This document shows, one piece after another, positions 8,833 to 17,674 of a stretch of DNA of 64,000 bases (position 1 is the first letter of the stretch; every line of letters starts with the position of its first letter). Position numbers and translations under genes: made by a program. A model generated the notes under the pieces. The model did no database searches. It saw only the letters and a list, made by a program, of their open reading frames with translations, and was not told the origin of the DNA. Location: positions 62,001-126,000 of the forward strand of contig CAVROA010000007.1 of NCBI GenBank assembly GCA_963722715.1, read 5' to 3'. The stretch is from DASQGA01 sp963722715 (lineage in GTDB: Bacteria > Actinomycetota > Thermoleophilia > Gaiellales > Gaiellaceae).

Positions 8833-9657
8833 ATGAGCCTACTGAACACCCTCTCGCGCTCGCGCAAGCAAGCGCCCGCCTCTCAAGGAGTGACGCTGGG
8901 ACAGGTCATCTCGTTTGCGAACCAGAAGGGCGGCGTGGCCAAGACCACGACCACCCTCAACCTCGGCGTTGCCTTCCAGGAGCTCGGTCACCGGGTTCTA
9001 GCCGTCGACCTCGATCCTCAGGGGAATCTCACGATGAGCCAGGGGATGGATCCGGACACCGTCGACCGCTCCATGTTCGACGTCCTCGTGCACTCGCTGC
9101 CGATCAAAGACGTCATCCATCAGGCGGAGGTCGACATCGCTGTCTCGTCGATCGATCTTGCAGGGGCCGAGCTCGCCCTCTCGAGCATGATCGGGCGGGA
9201 ACGCGCGCTTCAGAAGGCGCTGCTGCCGGTCCGGAACGAGTACGACTACATCTTGATCGACACGCCGCCGTCGCTCGGTCTTCTGACCATCAACGCGTTG
9301 ACGGCGTCGGACCACGTGATCGTTCCGGTGCAGTGCGAGTACCTGTCTCTTCGCGGCCTCGTGCAGCTCGAGGGAACGCTTCAGATGATCCGCGAGAACC
9401 TGAATCCATCGGTGGAGATCAGGGGCATCCTCCCGACCATGTTTGATGGGAGGACACTCCACGCGAAGGAGGCGGTCGAGATGCTGAAGGAAAACTTCGG
9501 CAACCTCGTGTTCGACACGAAGATCAAGAAGACCATCCGCTATGCCGAGGCGCCCGTCCAGGGCAGCTCGGTGCTCAAGTACGACCCGTCCGGCCCGGCC
9601 GCGAAGGCGTACCGCGACCTCGCCCAGGAGGTGCTCAATGGCTCGACGCCGCGTTAG
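8833..9657 (+). CDS. parA: ParA/Soj-family partition ATPase
   Basis: A 274-aa ParA-type ATPase with a deviant Walker A (KGGVAKTTT, about residues 38-46), Walker A' (VDLDPQGN), Walker B (ILIDTPPSLG) and the PVQCEYLSLRG segment typical of chromosomal ParA/Soj. Such proteins bind nucleoid DNA cooperatively with ATP and position cargo, often with ParB. No parB or parS is next to it; instead its 3' end overlaps an ftsZ-family gene, which suggests a role in placing the division machinery or another cargo (inference). A clear Shine-Dalgarno precedes the ATG. Confidence 0.92.
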   Translation: MSLLNTLSRSRKQAPASQGVTLGQVISFANQKGGVAKTTTTLNLGVAFQELGHRVLAVDLDPQGNLTMSQGMDPDTVDRSMFDVLVHSLPIKDVIHQAEVDIAVSSIDLAGAELALSSMIGRERALQKALLPVRNEYDYILIDTPPSLGLLTINALTASDHVIVPVQCEYLSLRGLVQLEGTLQMIRENLNPSVEIRGILPTMFDGRTLHAKEAVEMLKENFGNLVFDTKIKKTIRYAEAPVQGSSVLKYDPSGPAAKAYRDLAQEVLNGSTPR

Positions 9658-10985
9658 CATGCGTGAAGGCCCTCTCGCGGAGCTTTTCAAGGCAACGGAA
9701 GCAGCCCAGCGGCAGTCTGGCCGCGAGGAGCCCGCGCGCGAACCACCCGGCGAAGATTTCCCGACCGCAGAGCACGCCGGACCCGAGGCCACGGCTCCAG
9801 ACCCGGCTGAGGCTCCGGCCGGCCGCGCGTGGTGGGGCGGCCCAGGCCGCGCCTGCGTCCGAGCCGGAGGCCCCGCGGGAGGAGAGGGAGCACAACTGGC
9901 TCGAGCCGCCCGTGACCCGGATGGCCGATCCGCAACGTCTCCACAGGGCGCCGCGCCCCGACTCGTCTGCGTACCTGGCCGTCATTCGCGTGGTCGGTGT
10001 CGGCGGCGGCGGGCTGAACGCTGTCAATCGCATGATCGAGGCCGGCATCTCCCAGGTCGAGTTCGTGGGCGTGAACACGGACATCCAGCAGCTTCGGAGC
10101 TCGGACGCGCCCGTCAAGCTCCACATCGGGCGGGACCTGACTCAGGGTCTCGGCTCGGGCGCGGATCCCGAAGTCGGCCGGAAGTCCGCCGAGGACGCAT
10201 ACGACCAGATCAAGCACGTCCTTCGCGGCTCCGACATGGTCTTCGTGACCGCAGGCGAGGGGGGTGGCACAGGCTCCGGCGCGGCTCCGGTCGTGGCGCG
10301 CATCTCTCGCGAGCTCGGCGCCCTCACGGTCGGGATCGTCACCATGCCGTTTCGATTCGAGGGGACGCGCCGGCGCGGGCAGGCGGACGCGGGAGTGGAC
10401 GAGCTCCGGCGCGTCTGCGACACCGTCATCGTGATCCCGAACGACCGGCTGCTCGAGGTGCTCGACCGCTCGACCTCGATGCTCGATGCGTTCCGGATCG
10501 CCGACGACGTCCTGAGGCAGGGCGTCCAGGGAATCTGCGACCTGATCACGACGCCGGGGCTCATCAACCTCGACTTCGCCGACGTTCGAACGATCATGAG
10601 CGACGCGGGGTCGGCCCTCATGGGGATCGGCTTTGCAACGGGCGAGAACCGTGGCACCGAGGCCGCGACCCGGGCGTTGCAGTCGCCGCTGATCGACACC
10701 GAGATCGTCGGAGCGAAGGGCATCCTGCTGTCGATCGCCGGCGGCGAAGATCTGACCCTTCAGGAGGTCAACGCGGCCGCGGAGGAGATCCGGGGCGCCG
10801 CAACCGAGGAGACGAACATTATCTTCGGCGCGACCATCGACCCCCGGCTCACCGGCCAGGTCTGGGTCACGGTCGTCGCCACCGGAATCGGGAAGATGAG
10901 CAGGCGGCCGATGCCACGCGCGACCATGGAGCCAGGCGGGAGCGAAGAGCCTCTCGAGCCGCCGAGCTTCCTGCGCGACCTGTAA
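9638..10985 (+). CDS. ftsZ: FtsZ-family GTPase with long N-terminal extension (one frameshift)
   Basis: Tubulin-like division GTPase. The core from about 9978 has VVGVGGGGLNAVNRM, the tubulin signature GGGTGSGA, and the T7-loop NLDFADV; the C-terminus ends in EPPSFLRDL, resembling the FtsZ C-terminal peptide. The N-terminal stretch begins MARRRVSMREGPLAELFKAT in a different frame and joins the core frame if one base is removed near 9831-9840 (GGTGGGGCGG). The restored protein has an extension of about 110 Pro/Glu/Ala-rich residues before the GTPase domain. The start overlaps parA by 20 bp (ATG 9638, or ATG 9659 just after the parA stop). No dcw-cluster genes are nearby, so this may be a second FtsZ paralogue. 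Confidence 0.88.
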
Positions 10986-10992
10986 TCGCATC

Positions 10993-10998
10993 TACGCT
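10993..10998 (+). promoter_or_regulatory. -10 box (TACGCT), leaderless promoter of ggt
   Basis: TACGCT, 6 bases, then ATG 11005; no Shine-Dalgarno. It lies 8 bp after the ftsZ stop. Confidence 0.55.
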
Positions 10999-11004
10999 TT
11001 TCCG

Positions 11005-12579
11005 ATGAAGGGCGCAATTGCGGCCGGACATCCCCTGACCGCCGAGGCCGGCGCGCGCATCCTGGCGGAGGGTGGGAACGCGGTCGACGCCTGCATTGCA
11101 GCCGCCTGCGTCTCCTGGGTTGCGGAGAGCCCGCTGACCGGCCCGGGGGGAGGGGGCTTCCTGCTCGTGCATCGGGCCACGGCGCGTCGGGGCCGGCCCG
11201 ACACGGTGCTCGACTTCTTCGTTGGGGTGCCCGGAAAAGGTCTCCCGGGCGAGAGCCGAGCGCCCATGGTGGAGGTCGCAGTCTCCTTCGACGGAACGAC
11301 CTCGCAGACGTTCCTGGTCGGCGCCGCGTCGTGCGCGGTACCCGGTGCCGTCGCAGGGCTCGCGGAGGCCCACCGCCTCTATGCGCGCCTGCCCTGGTCG
11401 GTCCTGCTCCAGCCGGCGATCGAGCTAGCGAGACGTGGCGTGCTTCTGAACGAGGCGCAGGGATTCCTGCACGGCGTGCTCGACCCGATCCTCCGCCATA
11501 GTTCGGCTGCGCGTGCCATCTACGGGGAGACCTGCGGGCTCGCCTCGGGTGAGACGCTTCACCTTGGAGACCTCGCGGGGACGCTCGAGCAGATTGCCGA
11601 GGAGGGGGAAGCTACGTTTTACCGCGGTGACCTCGCCGAGCGGCTCGCGAGCACGGTGCAGGAGCAGGGCGGGAGCCTCACGCGTGAGGATCTGGCGACC
11701 TATCGGGTCGTCCGGCGGCGGCCCGTCCGGGCCGCCTACCGCGGCGGTGAATTCGTGTCGAACCCGCCACCCGCAGCGGGCGGTCTGCTGGTCGGGTTCG
11801 CGCTCCGGGTGCTCGACCTGCTCGGCGACGCGAAGCGGGCGGGAAGGGCCGGCGAGATCGCGACTCTTGCCGAGGTCATGCGCCAGGCGACTGGGGTACG
11901 TGGCACGGGCTTCGTCAGCGGGTTGAACCGTGGGGGAATCGCGGCACGCGTCCTCGCGGACGAGCCAGTTCAGCGAGCTGCGGACGCTGTTCGCGAGGGG
12001 CTCCGGGGTCGTGTCACGGAGCCGGTTGGGCTCCCGTCTACGACCCACATCAGCGTCGTTGACGCGGACGGGAACGCTGCGTCGCTCTCCGCGTCAACCG
12101 GGTGTGGCTCCGGTGTCGTGGTCCCGGGGACCGCGATCCACGTGAACAACATGCTGGGGGAGGTCGACCTCAACCCCGGCGGCACGGCCGGCTCTCCGGG
12201 CAGGCGGTTGACGAGCATGATGTCACCGTCCGTCCTGCTCGAAGACGGGCGTGCACGGCTCGTGCTTGGCAGTGCCGGGTCGGCTCGCCTCCGCGGTGCC
12301 ATCGTGCAAATCATCCGGAACGTGGTCGACCACGGGCTCCCACTCGAGGAAGCGCTGCCGGCGCCTCGCGTCCATTTCGAGGAGGGGCGGCTCCATCTCG
12401 AGGGCGGGATCGATCCGGAGGTGGCGGACGTGCTCGAGGCCGACGGATACGACGTGATCCGCTGGAGAGCACTGAACCTCTACTTCGGCGGAGCGGCAGC
12501 GGTCGCATATCGCGCCGATGGAGGCCTGGAAGCTGCGGGTGACCCGCGGCGCGGCGGTGCCGGAGTGGTCGTCGGGTGA
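11005..12579 (+). CDS. ggt: Gamma-glutamyltransferase family protein
   Basis: A 524-aa Ntn-hydrolase of the gamma-glutamyltranspeptidase family, which self-cleaves into two subunits. The processing site and nucleophile are visible: the first Thr of TTHISVVDADGNA (Thr346). Also seen are GGNAVDACIAAA near the N-terminus, GPGGGGFLL, and the small-subunit MMSPSVLLEDG and SAGSARLRGAIVQII segments. There is no signal peptide (it begins MKGAIAAGHPLTAEAG), so it is probably cytoplasmic, unlike the secreted E. coli enzyme. It could act on glutathione-like or gamma-glutamyl compounds; substrate not deducible. The stop overlaps the next gene by 4 bp. Confidence 0.9.
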   Translation: MKGAIAAGHPLTAEAGARILAEGGNAVDACIAAACVSWVAESPLTGPGGGGFLLVHRATARRGRPDTVLDFFVGVPGKGLPGESRAPMVEVAVSFDGTTSQTFLVGAASCAVPGAVAGLAEAHRLYARLPWSVLLQPAIELARRGVLLNEAQGFLHGVLDPILRHSSAARAIYGETCGLASGETLHLGDLAGTLEQIAEEGEATFYRGDLAERLASTVQEQGGSLTREDLATYRVVRRRPVRAAYRGGEFVSNPPPAAGGLLVGFALRVLDLLGDAKRAGRAGEIATLAEVMRQATGVRGTGFVSGLNRGGIAARVLADEPVQRAADAVREGLRGRVTEPVGLPSTTHISVVDADGNAASLSASTGCGSGVVVPGTAIHVNNMLGEVDLNPGGTAGSPGRRLTSMMSPSVLLEDGRARLVLGSAGSARLRGAIVQIIRNVVDHGLPLEEALPAPRVHFEEGRLHLEGGIDPEVADVLEADGYDVIRWRALNLYFGGAAAVAYRADGGLEAAGDPRRGGAGVVVG

Positions 12580-13088
12580 GTTTTCAGGTCCGGCACGCAG
12601 AGCCGGGGGACGCGGGCGAGCTGGTCAAGCTGGCGAGTGAGGTCGGCGCCGAGCCCGAAGGTTGGCTCATCACCGGCGGCGAATGGCGGAGCGCCGCGGA
12701 CGAGCGACGCTACATTCGGGCAATCCGCCGCTCGGCTCACGCGGCAGTCTTCGTGGCCGAGAACTCGACTGGGCTCGTGGGCCGGCTGTCGATTGCCCGG
12801 GACACCCATCCGGCCAGCCGGCATGTTGCCGATCTCGGGCTCCTCGTCGCGCTGGAGCATCGTCGCCGCGGGATCGGCCGCGCCTTGATGGAGGCCGCCG
12901 AGGAATGGGCTCTCACGGCAAGCGTCACGAAGATCGAGTTACACGTCTTCCCGTACAACGACGCGGCCAAGGCCCTCTACCTCGAGCTCGGCTACGAGCA
13001 GGAAGGCTTCCGTCGCGGCCACTACCGCCGCGGGAGCGACCTGGTCGACGCGATCCTGATGGCGAAGCAGATCAGGAGGGACATTTGA
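12576..13088 (+). CDS. GNAT-family N-acetyltransferase
   Basis: A 170-aa GNAT fold protein. The acetyl-CoA loop is RRRGIGRALM (about 94-103) after the beta-4 strand DLGLLVALEH, and the C-terminal NDAAKALYLELGYEQEGFRRGHY is the usual beta-5/alpha-4 region of RimI-like enzymes. The start GTG at 12576 overlaps the ggt stop (GTGA), so translation is coupled. Target unknown; small molecules or protein N-termini are both possible. Confidence 0.9.
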   Translation: MSFQVRHAEPGDAGELVKLASEVGAEPEGWLITGGEWRSAADERRYIRAIRRSAHAAVFVAENSTGLVGRLSIARDTHPASRHVADLGLLVALEHRRRGIGRALMEAAEEWALTASVTKIELHVFPYNDAAKALYLELGYEQEGFRRGHYRRGSDLVDAILMAKQIRRDI

Positions 13089-13453
13089 CGGAGCTGCCGG
13101 AGACCGGCCGGGGAACGCTGACCTTCGAGGAGCAGGAGCTCGTTCAGGACGAGGAGCTCTGGACCGACGAGGGCGGCGGCGACTACGACGGCTGGTTTTG
13201 CGTGCGGACCGATCCGTTTCCCTGTCCGGCCGCAGGCTGCACGTTCGTCGCGAACTTCATGACCGCGGCGCACCTCATCCTCGTCTGGCAGGAGAGCGAC
13301 GACCCGAACCTCTTGCGCCACGCCCAACGGGCCGTCGAGGTGGGCCGAAATCCGAGGGTCGTCCCGTACGAGCGCAACTTCGGCCCGAGCGCGTCGTACT
13401 ACGCGTGGGAAGCGGCGGGCCGGCCGGTCCACGGCATCCGCCGCTCGGCCTAG
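13085..13453 (+). CDS. Uncharacterised 122-aa protein with possible zinc site
   Basis: The start is a TTG at 13085 that overlaps the stop of the acetyltransferase gene (TTGA); no other start fits. The product has a strongly acidic N-terminal half (EEQELVQDEELWTDEGGGDYDG), then CPAAGCTFVANFMTAAH, whose Cys-x4-Cys-x11-His spacing could bind a metal, then a basic C-terminal part. No named family recognised. The operon position suggests it is expressed with ggt and the acetyltransferase. Confidence 0.7.
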   Translation: MTELPETGRGTLTFEEQELVQDEELWTDEGGGDYDGWFCVRTDPFPCPAAGCTFVANFMTAAHLILVWQESDDPNLLRHAQRAVEVGRNPRVVPYERNFGPSASYYAWEAAGRPVHGIRRSA

Positions 13454-13471
13454 ACGTTCGCCGCCGTACTG

Positions 13472-13570
13472 CTAGACCAGCGCGACGTACGCGACGAGCG
13501 CGAACGCAAGCGCCAGCAGGAAGACCACGAACGCGGCTAAGGCGACGATGAGGGGGTTCTGGACGGTCAC
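13472..13570 (-). CDS. Tiny single-helix membrane protein (32 aa), tentative
   Basis: GTG at 13570 opens a 32-codon frame whose product is almost wholly one membrane helix (QNPLIVALAAFVVFLLALAF...). It lies in the 160-bp space between two convergent genes, and no other explanation for the hydrophobic run was found. The frame is also open upstream into the LON gene without a better start. No Shine-Dalgarno, so this is a tentative call. Confidence 0.35.
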   Translation of the reverse strand: MTVQNPLIVALAAFVVFLLALAFALVAYVALV

Positions 13571-13613
13571 GCGGACTCGTACGCTAGCGACCGCCTCGGC
13601 GGTCCCGCAGCGG

Positions 13614-14228
13614 CTACGGGACCGGCTCGACCCGGCCGTTCCCTGAGGCCCGCTCGCGCACGGTCCGCTCGCGGAGGACGGCTTCGGCCGCCCTCGTGAG
13701 AATGGGCTCGAGACGGACGACGCGCTCCCGCTCCGAGCGCAGCTCGAGGAGGTCTTGTTTGATCTCGTTGCCGAGCTCGATCCGGGCTCCGATCTCGAAG
13801 GCCAGGCTCTCGGTTGCGGGGTCCAGCTCGTCGAGCTCGGCCTGGGCGGCCTCGACCACCTTGTCGTAGGCGGCCAGCACGCGCGCACGTTCGTCTTCCG
13901 TGGGGCTGTCCCCCTCGTCCTCGAGGTCGTCCACCTCGGCCGTCGCGTACGAGTGCCCCTCGGTCAGCTCGAGCAGGCGGAAGCGCTCTCCGCCTTCGAT
14001 GACGACGTTCAGCCGCCCGTCGTCGAAGTGCTCCAGCACCTCCACGACTGCAGCGCGCGTCCCTATCTCCCGCAAGCCGTCCTCGTCGGCGAGCACGAGG
14101 CCGAACTGGTCGCCCGTCTCCAGGCACTCGCCGATCAGCTCCCGATACCGCGGCTCGAAGATGTGGAGCGGGCGCTGCTCGCCCGGCAGGAGCACCAGCT
14201 CGAGCGGGAAGAGACCGATCTCGTCCAT
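13614..14228 (-). CDS. LON substrate-binding (N-terminal) domain protein
   Basis: A 204-aa stand-alone LON N-terminal domain, as in the N-terminus of Lon protease, without ATPase or protease domains. Family features: IGLFPLELVLLPGEQRPLHIFEPRYRELI at the start, GDQFGLVL, GTRAAVVEV, and RLNVVIEGGERFRL. A helical, Glu-rich C-terminal half (about 110-195) resembles the LON bundle. Start ATG 14228 is chosen over upstream starts because it sits 6 bases after TACGCT and matches the family N-terminus. Likely a protein-binding or quality-control factor; role unproven. Confidence 0.88.
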   Translation of the reverse strand: MDEIGLFPLELVLLPGEQRPLHIFEPRYRELIGECLETGDQFGLVLADEDGLREIGTRAAVVEVLEHFDDGRLNVVIEGGERFRLLELTEGHSYATAEVDDLEDEGDSPTEDERARVLAAYDKVVEAAQAELDELDPATESLAFEIGARIELGNEIKQDLLELRSERERVVRLEPILTRAAEAVLRERTVRERASGNGRVEPVP

Positions 14229-14234
14229 CCGCAA

Positions 14235-14240
14235 AGCGTA
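14235..14240 (-). promoter_or_regulatory. -10 box (TACGCT), leaderless promoter of LON gene
   Basis: TACGCT, 6 bases (ttgcgg), ATG 14228. It is divergent from the hisC promoter 30 bp away in the same 53-bp gap. Confidence 0.6.
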
Positions 14241-14269
14241 GTCGCGACGGTTCAGTAGCGGAGACCTTC

Positions 14270-14275
14270 TAAGCT
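14270..14275 (+). promoter_or_regulatory. -10 box (TAAGCT), leaderless promoter of hisC
   Basis: TAAGCT, 6 bases (ctccac), GTG 14282. No Shine-Dalgarno. Confidence 0.6.
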
Positions 14276-14281
14276 CTCCAC

Positions 14282-15407
14282 GTGCCCCAGGATCCTCTCG
14301 TTCGTCCCGCCATCGCCGACCTCGTGCCGTATGAGCCCGGCAAGCCCGTCGAGGAGGTCCAGCGGGAGCTCGGGCTCGACCGCGTCGTGAAGCTCGCATC
14401 GAACGAGGGCCAGTTCGGGCCCTTCCCGAGCGCGCTCGAGGCGCTCGCCAGGGGGGCCCGGGACCTGAACCGCTACCCGGACGGCGGCGCCTACCGTTTG
14501 CGGGAAGCGCTGGCAGCGCGTCACGGCGTCGATTTCGCCCAGGTGGCGCTCGCGGCCGGCGCCGACGGCATCATCGGCTACCTCTCGCTCGCGGTCCTCG
14601 ATCCCGATGACGAGATCGTCTGCGGATGGCCGTCGTTTCCGAGCTACGTGCTCGGGGCGATCAAGATGGGAGCCGACGCGAAGCGGGTGCCACTCACCGA
14701 GCACCGTTATGACCCGGAGGCGTTGCTTGCCGCGGTGACGCCACGAACCAAGCTCGTCTACCTCTGCAACCCGAACAACCCGACCGGCACGATGATCGAT
14801 CAGGGCGGCCATCGATGCGTACTTCGAGCGCGTGCCCGATCACGTCCTGACGGTTCTCGACGAGGCGTACTTCGAGTACATCGACGAGCCCGGGTATCCC
14901 GATGGGATCGAGGAGTACCTGAAGCGGGACGGCCGACGGGTGCTCGTCCTCCGGACGTTCTCGAAGATCTACGGGCTCGCGGGGCTTCGGGTCGGGTACG
15001 GGGTCGGCCCCGACGACGTCGTCCAGGCGATCGGCAAGGTTCGGAACGCGTTCGACCTCAATCAGCCCGCTCAGGATGCCGCGCTGGCCAGTCTCGGCAA
15101 CGACGCCGAGGTGGCCCGCCGGCGGCAGGTCACCGCCGAAAGCCGGGCCGAGCTCCTGCAGGCGTGTGAGTCCCTGGGCGTGGAGGTTGCCCAGCCGGCG
15201 GTGGCGAACTTCCTCTTCCTCGACATCGGCCGGGACACGCGTGAGCTCTTCGACGCCCTGCTTCACGAGGGAGTGATCGTTCGGCCACTTGCACCGTTCG
15301 GTGCTCCCACCGCGATCCGCGTGACGGTCGGGACGCCGGACGAGAACGAGATCTTCACGGCCGCGCTTGCCCGCGTTCTCACCGCTTCGTCACAGACCGT
15401 CGCCTAG
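14282..15407 (+). CDS. hisC: Histidinol-phosphate aminotransferase (one frameshift)
   Basis: PLP-dependent class I/II aminotransferase of the HisC type, converting imidazole acetol phosphate to histidinol phosphate with glutamate. Frame 1 (14282 to about 14800) has LASNEGQFGPFPSALEAL, NRYPDGGAYRLREALAA and YLCNPNNPTGT; frame 2 (to 15407) has VLDEAYFEY (PLP Asp) and RTFSKIYGLAGLRVGYG (PLP Lys in SK). The two frames join if one G is removed from GGG at 14803-14805, giving IDQAAIDAYFERVPDH. The restored length, about 375 aa, is normal. It may instead act on phenylalanine or another amino acid, since no other his gene is near. Confidence 0.9.
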
Positions 15408-15454
15408 AACGGCTCGAACCTTCGGCGGGGAGCGGCTCCAGGGCCTTGCGATGC

Positions 15455-15460
15455 TAGGTT
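15455..15460 (+). promoter_or_regulatory. -10 box (TAGGTT), leaderless promoter of MFS-meaB unit
   Basis: TAGGTT, 7 bases (gcggcgc), GTG 15468. It decides the MFS start against the TTG at 15459, which lies within the box. Confidence 0.55.
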
Positions 15461-15467
15461 GCGGCGC

Positions 15468-16703
15468 GTGACGTCGGGCCGCAGCGGCGCCGGACTCGGG
15501 CTGATCGCGGAAGCGGCGAGCTTCAGGCGGCTCTTCCTCGCGACCTTCGCGTCGAGCATCGGCACGTGGCTCGCGTTCGTGGCCCTGGTGGTGGACGTCT
15601 ACGATCGCACCGGGGACGCCAACTGGGTCAGTGCGCTCCTGGTCGCCGATTTCCTGCCGATCGTCCTCGTCGGGATCCTGCTCGGGCCGCTGATCGACCG
15701 CCTGCCGCGCCGCAACATCCTGGTGGCGGCGGACGTGCTGCGGGCAGGCGTCTTCTGCATCCTTCCCTTCACGACCAGCGCCGCCCAGATCGTCGGGCTC
15801 GCGTTGGTCATCGGTGTCGCGACGAGCCTCTTCAGGCCGGCGGTGTTCGCGGGGCTCCCGAACCTCGTCGCCGACGACGACCTCGGCCATGCAAACGGGA
15901 TCCTGCAGTCGGCCGAGAATTTTGCCTGGGCGGTCGGCGCTCTTGCGGGAGGCGCCCTGGTCGCCGCCTCCGGCCCGGATGCCGCGTACTGGCTCAATGC
16001 GGGAACATTCGTCGTCTCGGCGCTCTTCATCCTCGGGATTCGCCAGAGCCTCGAGGAACGGGAACGAAGCCCCAGCGCCGGTCACCGCCGCGACCTCGTC
16101 GAAGGCCTCCGGATGGTGACGCGGTCGCGAGCTCTCTTGACGATTCTCGTGGCCTGGAGCATCGTGACGCTCGGCCAGGCGATCGGGAACGTCTCGGAGA
16201 TCGTCCTCGCCAAGGACGTGTTCAATGCGGGCGACTTCGGCTACGGCGTCCTCGTGGCGACGGCCGCGGTCGGCCTGACGATCGGGAGCCTCGCGGGCGG
16301 CGAAGTCATACGCCGTTTCGGGATCCGCATCCCCTACGTCGCCGGGATTCTCCTCCTTGCAGTCGGGTTCGCGGCGGCGGCTCTGTCCCCGAACGTCTGG
16401 GTGGCGGCTGTCTTCGTGGTCGTGTCGGGCCTCGGGAACGGCGCGGTCGTCGTCTGCAATGCCGTGATCGTCCAGCGCGGCGCGCCGGACCGCCTGCGCG
16501 GCCGTGCCTTCACGGTGGTCATGAGCATCGGCTACGCGTTCTTTGGCCTGGGGATGATCATTGCCGGCCCGCTGACGAATGGGTTCGGCGCGCGGACGGC
16601 TTGGGGTGTCTCGGCGGTGCTCTGTGCCGTGGCAGCCTGCTTCGCTCTCGTGCTCCTCTCCGGCGTCGAGGAGCGAGAGTCGCCGGTCGTCCAGACACTC
16701 TGA
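15468..16703 (+). CDS. MFS transporter, EntS-like family
   Basis: A 411-aa major facilitator protein with about 12 membrane helices. It begins with a short cytoplasmic stretch, then FLATFASSIGTWLAFVALVV, and carries the loop 2-3 motif DRLPRRNILVAADVLRAG. The pattern NLVADDDLGHANGILQSAENFAWAVGALAGG is typical of the EntS/DHA3-type exporters with small-molecule or drug substrates. The second half repeats the fold from about residue 215. GTG 15468 is preferred as start. Its stop overlaps the meaB ATG by one base, but a functional link with MeaB is not evident. Substrate unknown. Confidence 0.85.
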   Translation: MTSGRSGAGLGLIAEAASFRRLFLATFASSIGTWLAFVALVVDVYDRTGDANWVSALLVADFLPIVLVGILLGPLIDRLPRRNILVAADVLRAGVFCILPFTTSAAQIVGLALVIGVATSLFRPAVFAGLPNLVADDDLGHANGILQSAENFAWAVGALAGGALVAASGPDAAYWLNAGTFVVSALFILGIRQSLEERERSPSAGHRRDLVEGLRMVTRSRALLTILVAWSIVTLGQAIGNVSEIVLAKDVFNAGDFGYGVLVATAAVGLTIGSLAGGEVIRRFGIRIPYVAGILLLAVGFAAAALSPNVWVAAVFVVVSGLGNGAVVVCNAVIVQRGAPDRLRGRAFTVVMSIGYAFFGLGMIIAGPLTNGFGARTAWGVSAVLCAVAACFALVLLSGVEERESPVVQTL

Positions 16704-17668
16704 TGGCACGAACCTGGAGCCTCGAGGAGCTCGTTGCCGGCGTCCGTTCAGGCGACCGCCGGGCGCTGGCTCGTGCGATCACCCTCGTCGAAAGCGCGGA
16801 TTCCCTCGCCGAGGACGTGATCCGGGAGCTCTACGGCCAAACAGGTAACGCATACATGGTCGGGATCACCGGCCCGCCGGGAGTCGGCAAGTCGTCTCTC
16901 GTCAGCTCGCTCGTCCGTCACGTGCGCCCAGGTGGGCAGACAGTTGGCGTCGTAACCGTCGACCCTTCGAGCCCCTTCACCCAGGGTGCGCTCCTTGGCG
17001 ACCGCATCCGGCTTGCGGACCACTTCCTCGACCCGGATGTCTTCATCCGGTCCATGGGGACGCGTGGGCACCTCGGCGGGCTTGCCGAGGCGACCCTTCA
17101 GGCCGCGCTCATCCTCGACGCCGCCGGGAAGGACCTGCTCTTTCTGGAGACCGTCGGGACCGGCCAGAGCGAGGTCGAGATCGTCGGGATCGCCGACACG
17201 ACGCTGCTCGTGCTCATGCCGGGCTCCGGCGACTCGATCCAGGCGCTGAAAGCGGGGATCATGGAGATCCCGGACGTGATCGCGGTCAACAAGAAGGATC
17301 GCACCGGCGCGAAGACCATGGAGAGTGAGGTGCGTTCGATCCTCGCTCTCGACACGGAGCGCGAGTGGGAGACCCCCATCGTCCTGACCGACGCCGTCAG
17401 CGGCGAGGGCGTCGAGGAGCTCTGGGAAGCGGTTGGATCCCACCGGGACCACCTCGAGGAGACAGGGCTTCTGGCGAAGCGCCGCGCCTCGAACCTCGCC
17501 CGTCAGGTGTACGCGCTGGCGAGCGGCCGCGCCAAGGCACACCTGGAGCTGGCGGTGGCAGGAGACGAGGAGCTCCGTCGCCTGCTCGAGCTGGTGGAGC
17601 GCCGCGAGCTGGATCCCCTGAGCGCAGTGCGTGAGATCATGCAACAGGTGTTCAGGATCGAGTCCTAA
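16703..17668 (+). CDS. meaB: MeaB/ArgK-family GTPase, methylmalonyl-CoA mutase chaperone
   Basis: A 321-aa G3E-family P-loop GTPase. It has Walker A GPPGVGKSS, VDPSSPFTQGALLGDRIR (switch region), ETVGTGQSEVEI (Walker B-like) and the base-recognition NKKD. Known role: protects and loads adenosylcobalamin onto methylmalonyl-CoA mutase. The frame is open far upstream, but the domain begins at ATG 16703, right at the MFS stop (TGATG). No mutase genes are in the window; a cobalamin adenosyltransferase lies at 54.8 kb, which fits the same cofactor. Confidence 0.93.
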   Translation: MARTWSLEELVAGVRSGDRRALARAITLVESADSLAEDVIRELYGQTGNAYMVGITGPPGVGKSSLVSSLVRHVRPGGQTVGVVTVDPSSPFTQGALLGDRIRLADHFLDPDVFIRSMGTRGHLGGLAEATLQAALILDAAGKDLLFLETVGTGQSEVEIVGIADTTLLVLMPGSGDSIQALKAGIMEIPDVIAVNKKDRTGAKTMESEVRSILALDTEREWETPIVLTDAVSGEGVEELWEAVGSHRDHLEETGLLAKRRASNLARQVYALASGRAKAHLELAVAGDEELRRLLELVERRELDPLSAVREIMQQVFRIES

Positions 17669-17674
17669 GGCAGC

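Noticed and set aside
15566..17668. A 700-aa open frame read as one protein
   Set aside because: Only the last 321 residues (MeaB) are real; the rest runs out of frame through the MFS gene.
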